A stretch of 39,726 nucleotides of DNA from NCBI GenBank assembly GCA_050996405.1, contig JBPCRW010000186.1:1-39726 (forward strand), written 5' to 3'. The notes under the pieces were generated by a model. The model made no database searches. It was not told the DNA's origin and was given only the letters and a program-made list of their open reading frames with translations. Both the position numbers and the translations under genes were made by a program. This document shows, one piece after another, positions 8,618 to 17,290 of the stretch (position 1 is its first letter; the number at the start of each line of letters is the position of its first letter). The stretch is from JBPCRW01 sp050996405 (lineage in GTDB: Bacteria; Acidobacteriota; Blastocatellia; Pyrinomonadales; Pyrinomonadaceae).

Positions 8618-9637
8618 TCAGGAATCTTTTTTCAACGCTTCAATTTGTTTTTTCAATTCCTTAATTTCGTCTTTTAATCTGCCGATTCCTTTGAGACGCG
8701 CGTTCTGGCGTTTGTATTCATCGAGCGGCTGGACGGGCGTTCCCCACCAAACTCCGGCGCGAACAATTTTTCCGGGCAAAACTCCGGCTTGCGAGCCGAT
8801 AATCGCGCCCGACAAAACCCGCGCGTGGTCGCCTATTCCGACCTGTCCGCCGATAACCGCGTCCGATTCGATGATGGTCGAACCGGAAATTCCGGTTTGC
8901 GCGGCGATGACGACGCGCTCGCCGATTTCGACGTTGTGCGCGATTTGCACGAGATTATCAATTTTCGTTCCGCTGCCGATTCTGGTTGTGCCGAGCGCGC
9001 CTCTGTCAACGCAGGAATTCGCGCCGATTTCTACATTGTCGCCGATTTCGACCATGCCGATTTGCGGAAATTTTATATAACCGTTCGCGCCGTCGCGGAC
9101 GAACCCGAAACCGTCCGCGCCGATAATTGTTCCGGCGTGAATCACGCAGTCGCTGCCGATTGAAACGTTGTCGTAGATTACGCAATTCGGATGAATGACC
9201 GCGCATTTGCCGATTGAAACATTACTTCCAATCCTTGTTCCTCCAGCAATTTGAGTTCCTTCGCCGATACATGAATTTTCGCCGACTGTGACAAACGCGC
9301 CGATAAAACTTGCGCGAACATCCGCGTTCTCAGAAATAGAAATTGTTTTGTGCCAACCCGCGCGCCAATTAAACGGATGAAGTTTTTCGGCAATTTTCGC
9401 AAAAGCGAGTTTCGGATTTTTAATCGTAATCGAACAGGGAAGTTCCGCCGGAAAATTTTCTGGAATGAGCAGACACGAAGCCTTTGATTTTCGCGCGGCT
9501 TCTGCAAGTTCTAATTTCTCGACAAACGAAATTTCGTTTTCCGAAGCATCTTCAAAATTTGCGACGCGAAAAATTTCCGTCGCGCCGTCGCCTTTCAATT
9601 TTCCTTCGACGATTTTGGCGATTTCTTCGACTTTCAT
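8618..9637 (-). CDS. lpxD: UDP-3-O-acylglucosamine N-acyltransferase
   Basis: The 339-residue product adds the N-linked hydroxyacyl chain to UDP-3-O-acylglucosamine in lipid A synthesis. Residues 1-100 form the small uridine-binding domain, followed by a left-handed beta-helix of hexapeptide repeats (about residues 105-300). H234 in LVQIAHNVEIG corresponds to the catalytic histidine, and IIGADGFGF and CVDRGALGTTRIG are typical LpxD blocks. A Lys/Glu-rich helix ends the protein. The length matches the family. It is convergent with lpxB; together with lptD the window holds three LPS genes in under 10 kb, though not in one operon. Confidence 0.96.
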   Translation of the reverse strand: MKVEEIAKIVEGKLKGDGATEIFRVANFEDASENEISFVEKLELAEAARKSKASCLLIPENFPAELPCSITIKNPKLAFAKIAEKLHPFNWRAGWHKTISISENADVRASFIGAFVTVGENSCIGEGTQIAGGTRIGSNVSIGKCAVIHPNCVIYDNVSIGSDCVIHAGTIIGADGFGFVRDGANGYIKFPQIGMVEIGDNVEIGANSCVDRGALGTTRIGSGTKIDNLVQIAHNVEIGERVVIAAQTGISGSTIIESDAVIGGQVGIGDHARVLSGAIIGSQAGVLPGKIVRAGVWWGTPVQPLDEYKRQNARLKGIGRLKDEIKELKKQIEALKKDS

Positions 9638-9661
9638 TTTTGATTCGTTTAAGCGGAGAAT

Positions 9662-9949
9662 TTAAAAATTCGTGTGTTCGGTTTCGTTGACAATCGTTTG
9701 CAGAAAAAATTCTATTCCTTCGATTTCAAAACCGTGTTCGCGTTCCAAACGTTTTAAAACGGGCGCGCCGTCGCTGTCTAAAAAATCCAAATCGGCTAAA
9801 TCGAGCGTCAGATTTTCCGCCCCTTCGTCGCGCATCGCAAGCGCGATTTTTTCCAGCAGCAGCGCGTCGTCCAAAAACATTTCGCCTTCGACGCGCAAGA
9901 TTGTTTTCCCGCGTTCCGCGTCTTCAATTTGCGTGATATTAGTCGCCAT
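9662..9949 (-). CDS. STAS-domain protein (anti-sigma factor antagonist-like)
   Basis: The 95-residue product has the beta-alpha pattern of STAS domains: ILRVEGEMFLDDALLLEKI, then NLTLDLADLDFLDSDGAPVLKRL. The serine in FLDSDG occupies the place of the phospho-acceptor in SpoIIAA-like proteins. It would act by binding a partner regulator in the cytoplasm; no kinase or sigma factor is adjacent. I take the ATG at 9949, two bases after the stop of the membrane protein gene; a longer frame reaching 10018 would overlap that gene and adds a basic stretch unlike the family. The ribosome site is weak, which fits translational coupling. Confidence 0.75.
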   Translation of the reverse strand: MATNITQIEDAERGKTILRVEGEMFLDDALLLEKIALAMRDEGAENLTLDLADLDFLDSDGAPVLKRLEREHGFEIEGIEFFLQTIVNETEHTNF

Positions 9950-9951
9950 TT

Positions 9952-10386
9952 TTAAACTACTCGATTGCGCCGCGCATTGATAAAAGATTTTACGCTTAAA
10001 ATTACGAATACGAGACAAATCAAAGCCATTGCAACTTGCGAAAGAATTGCCAGCGAAATTATTTTTCCGCCCATTGCTCCAATGACCGCCGATTCGGAAG
10101 ATGCTAACGGAGGAGAAATCACATCCAGAGCCGCGACCAGATTTAATAAAACGCGAGCAGCAGGAATTAAAAATCCGACGAGCGCGACTAAAATCGCCGC
10201 GTGCATCAGATGTTTCCGCAAATTTTCCTTTGATTTGGCGAACGCGCCGAAAATTACCAGAAGTATTCCGAACGCCGCCGGAATCAGAGCCGTGAGGCTC
10301 GCATGTCCGTCAATCAAGCTGAAAGCGTAACCGAAAATTCCAAGCAAAATCAGCAGAACGCCGCTTATAATCGAAACCGAAGGCAT
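9952..10386 (-). CDS. Four-helix integral membrane protein of unknown function
   Basis: The 144-residue product has four hydrophobic segments (about residues 4-24, 29-49, 65-90 and 106-133) with short basic loops such as KSKENLRKH and a basic C-terminus. I do not recognise a named family. It lies two bases upstream of the STAS gene, so the two are probably expressed together. On the minus strand, GAGAGGAAAAAG lies just before the start and can serve as a ribosome site. Confidence 0.75.
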   Translation of the reverse strand: MPSVSIISGVLLILLGIFGYAFSLIDGHASLTALIPAAFGILLVIFGAFAKSKENLRKHLMHAAILVALVGFLIPAARVLLNLVAALDVISPPLASSESAVIGAMGGKIISLAILSQVAMALICLVFVILSVKSFINARRNRVV

Positions 10387-10413
10387 AACTTTTTCCTCTC
10401 AAAACGTCGTTAA

Positions 10414-10479
10414 TGCAAAGTGCAAAATGCAAAATGCAAAATGAAGAATTGATTTCTATTTTGCATTTTCAATTTTGCA
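10414..10479. repeat. Heptanucleotide hairpin repeat (TGCAAAA type)
   Basis: TGCAAAG (10414-10420) is followed by three TGCAAAA units (10421-10441) and TGAAGAA. After a short spacer come inverted units TTTTGCA (10459-10465), TTTTCAA and TTTTGCA (10473-10479). All units after 10452 keep a seven-base phase. The last inverted unit directly abuts the stop codon of the S15 hydrolase (10480-10482). As RNA it would fold into a long AT-rich hairpin and may act as a weak terminator. Confidence 0.8.
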
Positions 10480-12435
10480 TTATCGAATAACCGGCAAAAC
10501 AATTGTCGAAGCATTTTTGCCGCCGTAATAAACTCTTTCGGTCGCCTTTTGGAAATCGGCGGTTGTCGCCTGCTCGTAATTCGGCACGAATTTCTGCACG
10601 CTTCGCGCGACCAGCGGAAACCAGGTGCTTTGAATCTGCACCATTATCCGATGTCCTTTTTTGAAGGTGTGCGTGATGCCCGGCATCGTGTATTCGATTT
10701 TTGTGACCTGATTCGGCACGAGCGGCGCGGGCGTTTCAAAACTGTTTCTAAACCGCGCCGGAAACGGTTCGCCGCGCAGCAGCATCTCGTAGCCGCCGGG
10801 TTGAAACACCGAAAAAGCGGAACTTTCGGGTGGTTTTACGCCGTTCGGGTATTTGTAATCGTCCGGGAAAACGTCAATCAATTTGACGACGAAATCCGAA
10901 TCCGTGCCGCTTGACGAGATGAAAAGATACGGTTTTATACTTCCGGCAACCGTCATATCTTCGGTCAAAGGCGCGCTTTTATAAACCAAAACATCGGGAC
11001 GGGTCGCGGCAAAACGCTGGTCTTCGGTCATAAAATCGCGCGGATAATTCAAGGTGATTTTTTGCGTGTAGGGAACTGGATTCGTCGGGTCTGAAACGTA
11101 TTCGTTAAAACCGCTTTCGGCTTTCAAAGCATCGGTCGAAAACGTCAATCCGCCGTTTGCCGTCAAATACAAAGCGGTGTCCGTGCCGTTTGTCGGCTCG
11201 TATTCATTGAAATTTTTCCACTCGTCCGCGCCCGTGTCGAAGACATTGATTTCTTTGATATTCGAGATGTCGCCTTTGTCTTTCAGAAAGTGATTGAAAA
11301 ACGGAAGCTCGATATTTTCGCGGTAATAAAGCGAAGTTTTCGAGCCGAAATAAGCCGTGCCGAGCCAGTCTCCATCGTTGCGTTCCCATCCGCCGTGATA
11401 CCACGGTCCGATGACCAGCACATTGTAAATTCCGGGATTTTGTTTTTCAATATGCTGGTAAGTTCCGAGCGCGCCGTATAAATCTTCGTTGTCATACCAG
11501 CCGCCGACGGTCATCACCGCCGCTTTGATGCCTTTCAGTTTCGTCAGAACATTCCGGTCTTGCCAATACTGGTCGTAATTCGGGTGCTGCATCATCTCGT
11601 GCCAGAATTTGATATGCATTCCCAGACCGTTTTGATAGCTGTCGTCAACTTCCTCCAGTCCGCCAAGCTGAAGAAAATAATCGTAGCCGTCCTGCGTGTC
11701 GCGCCCCATCCACTTTTTCATATATTCGGGATTAGTTACGGGACCGGGACGCGGCTGTCCGAAATTTTTGAAAAAGGCGTAGTTTTGCGCCAGGAATAAC
11801 GCGCCGTTGTGGTGCATATCGTCGCCGTGAAACCAGTCGGAAACGGGAGCTTGCGGCGAAATGGCTTTCAGCGCGGGATGCGAATTTATGCCGCCCGCCG
11901 AAGTGTAAAATCCCGGATACGAAATGCCCCACATGCCGACGCGCCCGTTGTTGTTCGGAATGTTTTTGACGAGCCAATCAATCGTGTCGTAAGTGTCGGT
12001 CGATTCGTCAATATCCTTCGTGCCGGGACGCGCCGTTTCCGGTCGCACGTCAACAAATTCGCCTTCGCTCGCCCATCGCCCGCGCACATCCTGATAAACA
12101 AAAATATAACCTTCGCGCGCAAACAATTCGTTTGGACCTAAAGACGATTTGAACTGGTCATTGCCGTCTTTGTCTTTGCCGTAGGGCGCGACCGCATACG
12201 GCGTGCGGTCAAACATAATCGGATATTTCTGCGACGTATCCTTCGGCATATAAACGGAAGTAAAAAGTTTCACGCCGTCGCGCATCGGAATCATTACTTC
12301 GCGCTTGGTGTAATTTTGTTTGATGTAATCGGCAAGTTCGCGCTGCTGCGCCGACATCTGCCCTTGCGCGAAAACGCCGAAACTGCACAGAACAAAGACT
12401 AAAAATAGATATAAAACTGCTCGTTTGAATCTCAT
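10480..12435 (-). CDS. Exported CocE/NonD family hydrolase (X-Pro dipeptidyl-peptidase S15 type)
   Basis: The 651-residue product is a serine alpha/beta-hydrolase of the S15/CocE type, whose members cleave Xaa-Pro peptides, acyl esters or beta-lactam precursors; the substrate here cannot be told. A signal peptide (residues 1-24, cleaved near VFAQG) is followed by VMIPMRDGVKLFTSVYMP, the nucleophile motif GISYPG, the acid in VGGWYDNEDLYG and the histidine in FKKGHRIMVQI. A jelly-roll domain makes up the C-terminus. The ATG at 12435 is preceded by GGAGAG; a longer frame starting at 12486 lacks this and would put a polar stretch before the signal peptide. The gene is divergent from the prolyl oligopeptidase, which suggests related roles in peptide use. 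Confidence 0.9.
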   Translation of the reverse strand: MRFKRAVLYLFLVFVLCSFGVFAQGQMSAQQRELADYIKQNYTKREVMIPMRDGVKLFTSVYMPKDTSQKYPIMFDRTPYAVAPYGKDKDGNDQFKSSLGPNELFAREGYIFVYQDVRGRWASEGEFVDVRPETARPGTKDIDESTDTYDTIDWLVKNIPNNNGRVGMWGISYPGFYTSAGGINSHPALKAISPQAPVSDWFHGDDMHHNGALFLAQNYAFFKNFGQPRPGPVTNPEYMKKWMGRDTQDGYDYFLQLGGLEEVDDSYQNGLGMHIKFWHEMMQHPNYDQYWQDRNVLTKLKGIKAAVMTVGGWYDNEDLYGALGTYQHIEKQNPGIYNVLVIGPWYHGGWERNDGDWLGTAYFGSKTSLYYRENIELPFFNHFLKDKGDISNIKEINVFDTGADEWKNFNEYEPTNGTDTALYLTANGGLTFSTDALKAESGFNEYVSDPTNPVPYTQKITLNYPRDFMTEDQRFAATRPDVLVYKSAPLTEDMTVAGSIKPYLFISSSGTDSDFVVKLIDVFPDDYKYPNGVKPPESSAFSVFQPGGYEMLLRGEPFPARFRNSFETPAPLVPNQVTKIEYTMPGITHTFKKGHRIMVQIQSTWFPLVARSVQKFVPNYEQATTADFQKATERVYYGGKNASTIVLPVIR

Positions 12436-12548
12436 TTTTTCTCTCCAAAAATAAAAGGCTTGATTGCTCAAGCCATTTTCGCGCAAATATAAAAATCAGA
12501 CAAGCAAAACCCGCGCGAAAATAAAAAAATAAACTTCGTAAAGGTTTT

Positions 12549-12581
12549 TTGCTTTTCGTAAAATCATTATCGTTATACAAT
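12549..12581 (+). promoter_or_regulatory. Possible promoter of the prolyl oligopeptidase gene
   Basis: TTGCTT (12549-12554) is followed after 18 bases by TTATAC (12573-12578), which overlaps the better-looking TATACA and TACAAT. The start codon is about 42 bases downstream and has GAGG at 12614-12617. This is a visual match only. Confidence 0.35.
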
Positions 12582-12622
12582 TCTTTTGAATCAATCTCTA
12601 AAAAATTCCCGACGAGGTAAAT

Positions 12623-14749
12623 ATGCACAACGCGACGCGCAAAATTTGGATTGCTTTGTTTGTTTTTTCCTTTGTGATTTCAAGCGTTTTCGCTCAAACA
12701 AAAATTGATTATCCGAAACCGAAAAAGGTTGAACAAATTGACGATTATCACGGCGTAAAAGTTTCCGACCCGTATCGCTGGATGGAAGAATATTCGCCCG
12801 AAACGACCGCCTGGATTGAAGCGGAAAATAAAGTTACGAACGATTATTTAAGCCAAATTCCCGAACGGCAAATGATAAAAGACCGTCTGACGAAACTCTG
12901 GAATTACGAAAAATATTCCGCGCCCGTAAAACACGGAAAGCATTATTTTTATTCCAAAAACGACGGTTTGCAGAATCAGTCGGTCTTGTATATCACCGAT
13001 TCAATCGGTGACGCGGGGCGTGTTTTTCTCGACCCGAACAAACTTTCCGGCGACGGAACGGTCGCGCTTAACGGAACGGTTTTCACAGACGACGGAAAAC
13101 TCGTCGCCATCGGCACGGCAAGCGCGGGTTCGGACATGACCGAGTGGAAAATAATGGAAGTCGAAACGGGAAAATATCTGCCCGACGTTTTGGAAAAACG
13201 ACGACAGGGAATTTCGTCTTTTACCAAAGACGATACCGGATTTTTCTATTCGGCGTTTCCGAAAGCCAACGAGGCGACCAGTTTAAAAGACCAGAATTTT
13301 TATCAGAAAATTTATTTTCACCGGCTCGGAACGCCCGCGTCCGAAGACGTTTTAGTTTATGAACGTCCCGACAATAAAGAGTATTTCGTCGGCGGGCGCG
13401 TCACCGAAGACGGCGATTGGCTGATTATCAGCGTCGGCAAAGGAACTGCGACGCAGAATATGGTTTTGTATAAAAATCTGAAAATAAAGGATGCGCCGAT
13501 TGTCGAACTCGTCGGAAATCTCGACGCGAATTATAGTTTTATCGGCAACGATAAATCAACGTTTTATTTTCAAACCGACAACGGCGCGGCGCGCTCGAAA
13601 ATCGTTTCGATTGATGCTGCGGCGAAAGATAAAACGTGGAAAGACATCGTTCCCGAATCAAAAGATACTTTGCAGAGCGTCGATTTTATCAACAACGAGT
13701 TTGTTTTAAATTATCTGAAAGACGCTTATTCGCAAATCAAAATTTATGATTTAAACGGAAAATTTGCGCGCGATGTCGCTCTGCCCGGAATCGGCACGGC
13801 GGGCGGTTTCGCGGGAAAGCGTTTCGACACCGAAACTTTTTATTCGTTTTCGAGTTTCGCCACGCCGCCGACGATTTATCATTACGATATGAAAACCGGC
13901 AAATCCGAAATTTTCCGGCAGGCGAAAGTTGATTTTGACCCGAATAATTACGAAGTCAAACAGGTTTTTTATTCAAGCAAAGACGGCACAAAAATTCCGA
14001 TGTTTATTTTCCATAAAAAAGGAATTAAATTGGACGGAAACAATCCGACGATTCTATATGGTTACGGCGGTTTCAATATTCCGATGACTCCCGCGTTTTC
14101 GGTTTCGCGGCTCGTCTGGATGGAAATGGGCGGCGTTTATGCGGTGGCGAATTTGCGCGGCGGTTCGGAATACGGCGACGAATGGCACAAGGGCGGAATG
14201 AAATTGAAAAAGCAAAACGTTTTCGATGATTTTATTTCGGCGGCGGAATATCTGATTGCGAACAAATACACTTCGACACCGAAACTGGCGATTAACGGCG
14301 GCTCAAACGGCGGCTTGCTCATCGGCGCGGTTTTAAATCAGAGACCGGATTTATTCGGCGCGGCAGTTCCGCAAGTCGGCGTGATGGATATGCTGCGGTT
14401 TCCGAAATTTACCATCGGCTGGGCTTGGACTTCCGATTACGGCTCGCCCGACAACGCCGAAGAATTTCGGGCAATTTACGCTTATTCGCCGCTCCACAAT
14501 ATCAAAGCGGGAACGAAATATCCGGCGACTTTTATCACGACGGGCGACCACGACGACCGCGTTTTTCCCGCGCACAGTTTTAAATACGCGGCGACTTTGC
14601 AGGCGGCGAACGCGAGCGACAATCCGATTTTAATTCGCATCGAAACCAGAGCCGGACACGGCGCGGGCAAACCGACCGCCAAAATTATCGAAGAACAAGC
14701 CGACATTTACGGATTTTTGATAAAAGAACTCGGAATGAAAATTCAGTAA
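12623..14749 (+). CDS. Exported prolyl oligopeptidase (family S9A)
   Basis: The 708-residue product cleaves short peptides after proline. A signal peptide (residues 1-25, ending FAQT) indicates periplasmic or secreted location. The start of the mature protein matches the family (VKVSDPYRWMEE). A seven-bladed beta-propeller (about residues 80-440) gates the catalytic domain. The triad is S561 in GGSNGG, D644 in GDHDDRVFP and H679 in RAGHGAGKPT; R646 matches the substrate-binding arginine. YGYGGFNIP and NLRGGSEYGDEWH are also typical. Length and motifs are complete. It is single, read away from the S15 hydrolase gene, and ends in a strong terminator. Confidence 0.96.
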   Translation: MHNATRKIWIALFVFSFVISSVFAQTKIDYPKPKKVEQIDDYHGVKVSDPYRWMEEYSPETTAWIEAENKVTNDYLSQIPERQMIKDRLTKLWNYEKYSAPVKHGKHYFYSKNDGLQNQSVLYITDSIGDAGRVFLDPNKLSGDGTVALNGTVFTDDGKLVAIGTASAGSDMTEWKIMEVETGKYLPDVLEKRRQGISSFTKDDTGFFYSAFPKANEATSLKDQNFYQKIYFHRLGTPASEDVLVYERPDNKEYFVGGRVTEDGDWLIISVGKGTATQNMVLYKNLKIKDAPIVELVGNLDANYSFIGNDKSTFYFQTDNGAARSKIVSIDAAAKDKTWKDIVPESKDTLQSVDFINNEFVLNYLKDAYSQIKIYDLNGKFARDVALPGIGTAGGFAGKRFDTETFYSFSSFATPPTIYHYDMKTGKSEIFRQAKVDFDPNNYEVKQVFYSSKDGTKIPMFIFHKKGIKLDGNNPTILYGYGGFNIPMTPAFSVSRLVWMEMGGVYAVANLRGGSEYGDEWHKGGMKLKKQNVFDDFISAAEYLIANKYTSTPKLAINGGSNGGLLIGAVLNQRPDLFGAAVPQVGVMDMLRFPKFTIGWAWTSDYGSPDNAEEFRAIYAYSPLHNIKAGTKYPATFITTGDHDDRVFPAHSFKYAATLQAANASDNPILIRIETRAGHGAGKPTAKIIEEQADIYGFLIKELGMKIQ

Positions 14750-14770
14750 ATTCGATTCAGATTTTAGTTT

Positions 14771-14804
14771 TGGGATAACGACAAATTTCGCGTTATCCCT
14801 TTTC
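14771..14804 (+). terminator. Intrinsic terminator after prolyl oligopeptidase
   Basis: GGGATAACG (14772-14780) pairs perfectly with CGTTATCCC (14791-14799) around a ten-base loop, followed by TTTT. It lies between convergent genes; the T-run is on the plus side. Confidence 0.85.
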
Positions 14805-14826
14805 ATTTGCTTTCTGAAAATTATCT

Positions 14827-16605
14827 TTAAGCCGTTTTGGTGCTGTGGATGCCCTGCTCACGAACATTTTCTTCTTCGTGCAGTTTCAGCCGCGCCGCCA
14901 TTACGCTCGCCCGTCCTAAATAGCCAATTAATCGCTTCGTGTCCTGCCGGTCAACGACGGGAAGTCTGCCAATGTCATGCTGCAGCATCTTTGTGACCGC
15001 TTCCTGCAAAATCTCGTCCGGGTATGTCACGACCAAATCACGACTGCCCGCGTCTAGAACCGTAATATTAGCATTTTCGCTGTCTTCCAAAACACGCAGA
15101 ACATCGCCGCGCGTGATAATTCCGGCTAATTTTCCTTCTTCGTTAAGAATCGGAACGCCTTGCAATCGCGTCAAATACGGGTCGCGTTTCGCAATCCGGT
15201 CGGCAAGTTCTCGAACCTTCATCGTCGCCGGAATGGTCGGCACGTTTTTGTTCATCACTTCTTCGACGCGCAGAGCGGTCAGCGGGTCAACGCTGTATTC
15301 GCGCGTGATGTGATAGCCGCGCCGCGCCACTTTTTCGGTCAAAATCGAGCGCGGCAATGCTAAAACGGTAAAAGCGTGCGCGGCGATGCTGCCGACCAGC
15401 AGCGCGGGCAGCAAATTTAAATCGTGCGTCAACTCCAGCGTAAAAACCATTGCCGTCAGCGGCGAGCGCATCGTGCCAGCCATCATCGCCGCCATACTGA
15501 TAATCGCCCATTCTCCGACATCTCCAATGGGAATAAAACGCGCTTCAAACGCTCCCAACGCGCCGCCCATTATCAGCAACGGCGCGAGAACGCCGCCCGA
15601 AGTTCCCGAACCGAGAGCGATTGACCAAACCAGCGATTTACCGATAAGAAGTCCGATAATCGCGCCGCCGATAATTTCGCCGCGCAGCAAATCGTGAATC
15701 GTGTCGTAGCCAACGCCCAAAACGCGCGGCTCAAAAAATCCGCCAAGCCCTACAAACACCCCGCCGATTGCCGGATACCACATCCAATGAATCGGTATTC
15801 GTTCAAACAAGTCTTCGCAGGCATACACCAGATTCGTCAAAAGCCCGGAACCGATTCCGGCGATGATGCCGACCGCAAAGGCAATCAGCAAGCCTTCGCC
15901 GTCAAGCGCGGCGTGCGGCGTAACAGGAAAAATCGGACCCGCGCCCATCAGCGGCACACGCAGCGCGCCCGCGACTGCGGCGGCGACGGCGACGGGAATA
16001 AAAGAGCGCGGCTTCCACTCAAACAACAGCAATTCGACGGCGAGCAGAACAGCCGCTACCGGCGCGGCGAAAATTGCCGCCATACCGCCCGCCGCGCCTG
16101 CCACCAAAAGCGTTTTGCGTTCGCTCGACGACAGATTAAAAAGCTGCGCGAACAGCGAACCGATTGCGCCGCCCGTCATAATAATCGGACCTTCCGCGCC
16201 GAACGGTCCGCCCGTGCCGATTGAAATGGCGGAAGAAATCGGCTTCAAGACGGCGACTTTCGGTGTCATCCGGCTGCGCCCGAAAAGAATCGCCTCTAGT
16301 GCTTCGGGAATGCCGTGACCGCGAATTTTTTCCGAGCCGTAACGTGCCGTCAGACCGATGACGAGTCCGCCGATAACCGGCACGGCGATAACCAGATAGC
16401 CGAGTTGGTTTTGCTCCGGCGACCGAAAAACGGCTGAAAATGTCTGGTAAAAAGCCAGATTGGTAATAACCGCGATGAGCCAGACCAGAACGACGGCGAC
16501 CAGCGCGCTCATCACGCCGATTACCACCGCCATTAGTGAAAGAGTGATTATTCGTCTGTCTTGTGTAAAATCCGCCAGTTTATCTTCAACTTTTGTGGTG
16601 TTCAT
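14827..16605 (-). CDS. CLC-type chloride channel or antiporter with CBS pair
   Basis: The 592-residue product has the CLC core of about ten membrane helices (residues ~20-425) with the selectivity motifs GHGIPEA, GGPFGAEGPI and GSGTSGGVLAP. The glutamate in GAEGP is the position of the gating glutamate that allows proton coupling, so an H+/Cl- antiporter is possible. Two CBS domains follow (about residues 440-495 and 510-570), likely binding adenine nucleotides. Many prokaryotic CLC proteins lack this tail. The gene is divergent from a MarR regulator with a palindrome between them, so that regulator may control it. Confidence 0.94.
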   Translation of the reverse strand: MNTTKVEDKLADFTQDRRIITLSLMAVVIGVMSALVAVVLVWLIAVITNLAFYQTFSAVFRSPEQNQLGYLVIAVPVIGGLVIGLTARYGSEKIRGHGIPEALEAILFGRSRMTPKVAVLKPISSAISIGTGGPFGAEGPIIMTGGAIGSLFAQLFNLSSSERKTLLVAGAAGGMAAIFAAPVAAVLLAVELLLFEWKPRSFIPVAVAAAVAGALRVPLMGAGPIFPVTPHAALDGEGLLIAFAVGIIAGIGSGLLTNLVYACEDLFERIPIHWMWYPAIGGVFVGLGGFFEPRVLGVGYDTIHDLLRGEIIGGAIIGLLIGKSLVWSIALGSGTSGGVLAPLLIMGGALGAFEARFIPIGDVGEWAIISMAAMMAGTMRSPLTAMVFTLELTHDLNLLPALLVGSIAAHAFTVLALPRSILTEKVARRGYHITREYSVDPLTALRVEEVMNKNVPTIPATMKVRELADRIAKRDPYLTRLQGVPILNEEGKLAGIITRGDVLRVLEDSENANITVLDAGSRDLVVTYPDEILQEAVTKMLQHDIGRLPVVDRQDTKRLIGYLGRASVMAARLKLHEEENVREQGIHSTKTA

Positions 16606-16651
16606 TTATTACTCTAGAATTCGTATCTGCAAAATTACAAAAACGAGATTA

Positions 16652-16670
16652 TATGTCGTAGTGCGACATA
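16652..16670. promoter_or_regulatory. Palindromic operator between clc and marR
   Basis: TATGTCG (16652-16658) and CGACATA (16664-16670) form a perfect 7-base inverted repeat with a five-base centre TAGTG. It lies 46 bases upstream of the clc start and 55 bases upstream of the marR-type start, the usual place for a MarR dimer that regulates itself and its divergent neighbour. The binding protein is inferred from position only. Confidence 0.6.
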
Positions 16671-16725
16671 ATTCAATCGGCTGTGATAAAATTTTGCGTT
16701 GAGATGCCGGAAGGAGACCGAAGGA

Positions 16726-17157
16726 ATGAGCAGGAAAAAATCTAAAAAAGAAAATTTTCTCAGCAAATCGGAATACGAAACGCTCTCCGATTTTCGCTAC
16801 GCGGTCAGACAATTTATCCAATTTAGCAAGGATGCCGCCGAGTCAGTGGGATTAACGCCGCACCAGCATCAGGCACTTTTAGCGATTAAAGGTTTTCCAA
16901 ATCGGGACAAAATTACGAACGGAGAATTGGCTGAACGGCTTCGGATTAAACATCACAGTGCCGTCGGTTTGGTCAATCGGCTTGAGGCGCAAAATTTAGT
17001 TGTCAGAGAACAGAGCGACGCGGACAGGCGCGAAGTTTATCTCACTTTGTCGCGGCGCGGCGAGGAATTGCTTGAGCGATTAACCGCCGTTCATCAAGAG
17101 GAACTGCAAAATCTCGCGCCGCAGTTGACCGGCATTTTAGAAAGTTTAAAAAGATGA
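16726..17157 (+). CDS. MarR family transcriptional regulator
   Basis: The 143-residue product has the MarR winged-helix fold: helix ETLSDFRYAVRQFIQFS, the reader region GLTPHQHQALLAI, the HTH ITNGELAERLRIKHHSAVGLVNRLEAQNLV and the wing VREQSDADRREVYLTLS. It should bind a palindrome as a dimer, most simply the one at 16652-16670. The ATG at 16726 has AAGGAG nine bases upstream; an earlier in-frame start would add a short stretch not typical of the family. The ligand is unknown. hutU follows after 133 bases in the same direction, so co-expression with histidine catabolism is possible but not shown. Confidence 0.9.
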   Translation: MSRKKSKKENFLSKSEYETLSDFRYAVRQFIQFSKDAAESVGLTPHQHQALLAIKGFPNRDKITNGELAERLRIKHHSAVGLVNRLEAQNLVVREQSDADRREVYLTLSRRGEELLERLTAVHQEELQNLAPQLTGILESLKR

Positions 17158-17290
17158 AATAAATTTAATCCTGACGCGGCGCGATTATCTCGCGTTTTGA
17201 TAATTTCTGATTTGAACGAGTGAGAATTCGCTAATAAAGTTTTAGTTTTATCTGAAATAAATATCCAAAAAAATTGCGTTTCTAAAAAGT

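Noticed and set aside
10414..10479. CRISPR-like short repeats
   Set aside because: Units are seven bases with no spacers between them, and the second half is inverted; no cas genes are present.
15694..16224. Long open frame on the plus strand inside the CLC gene
   Set aside because: Arg- and Ala-rich shadow of the CLC coding strand; the CLC frame has full family motifs.
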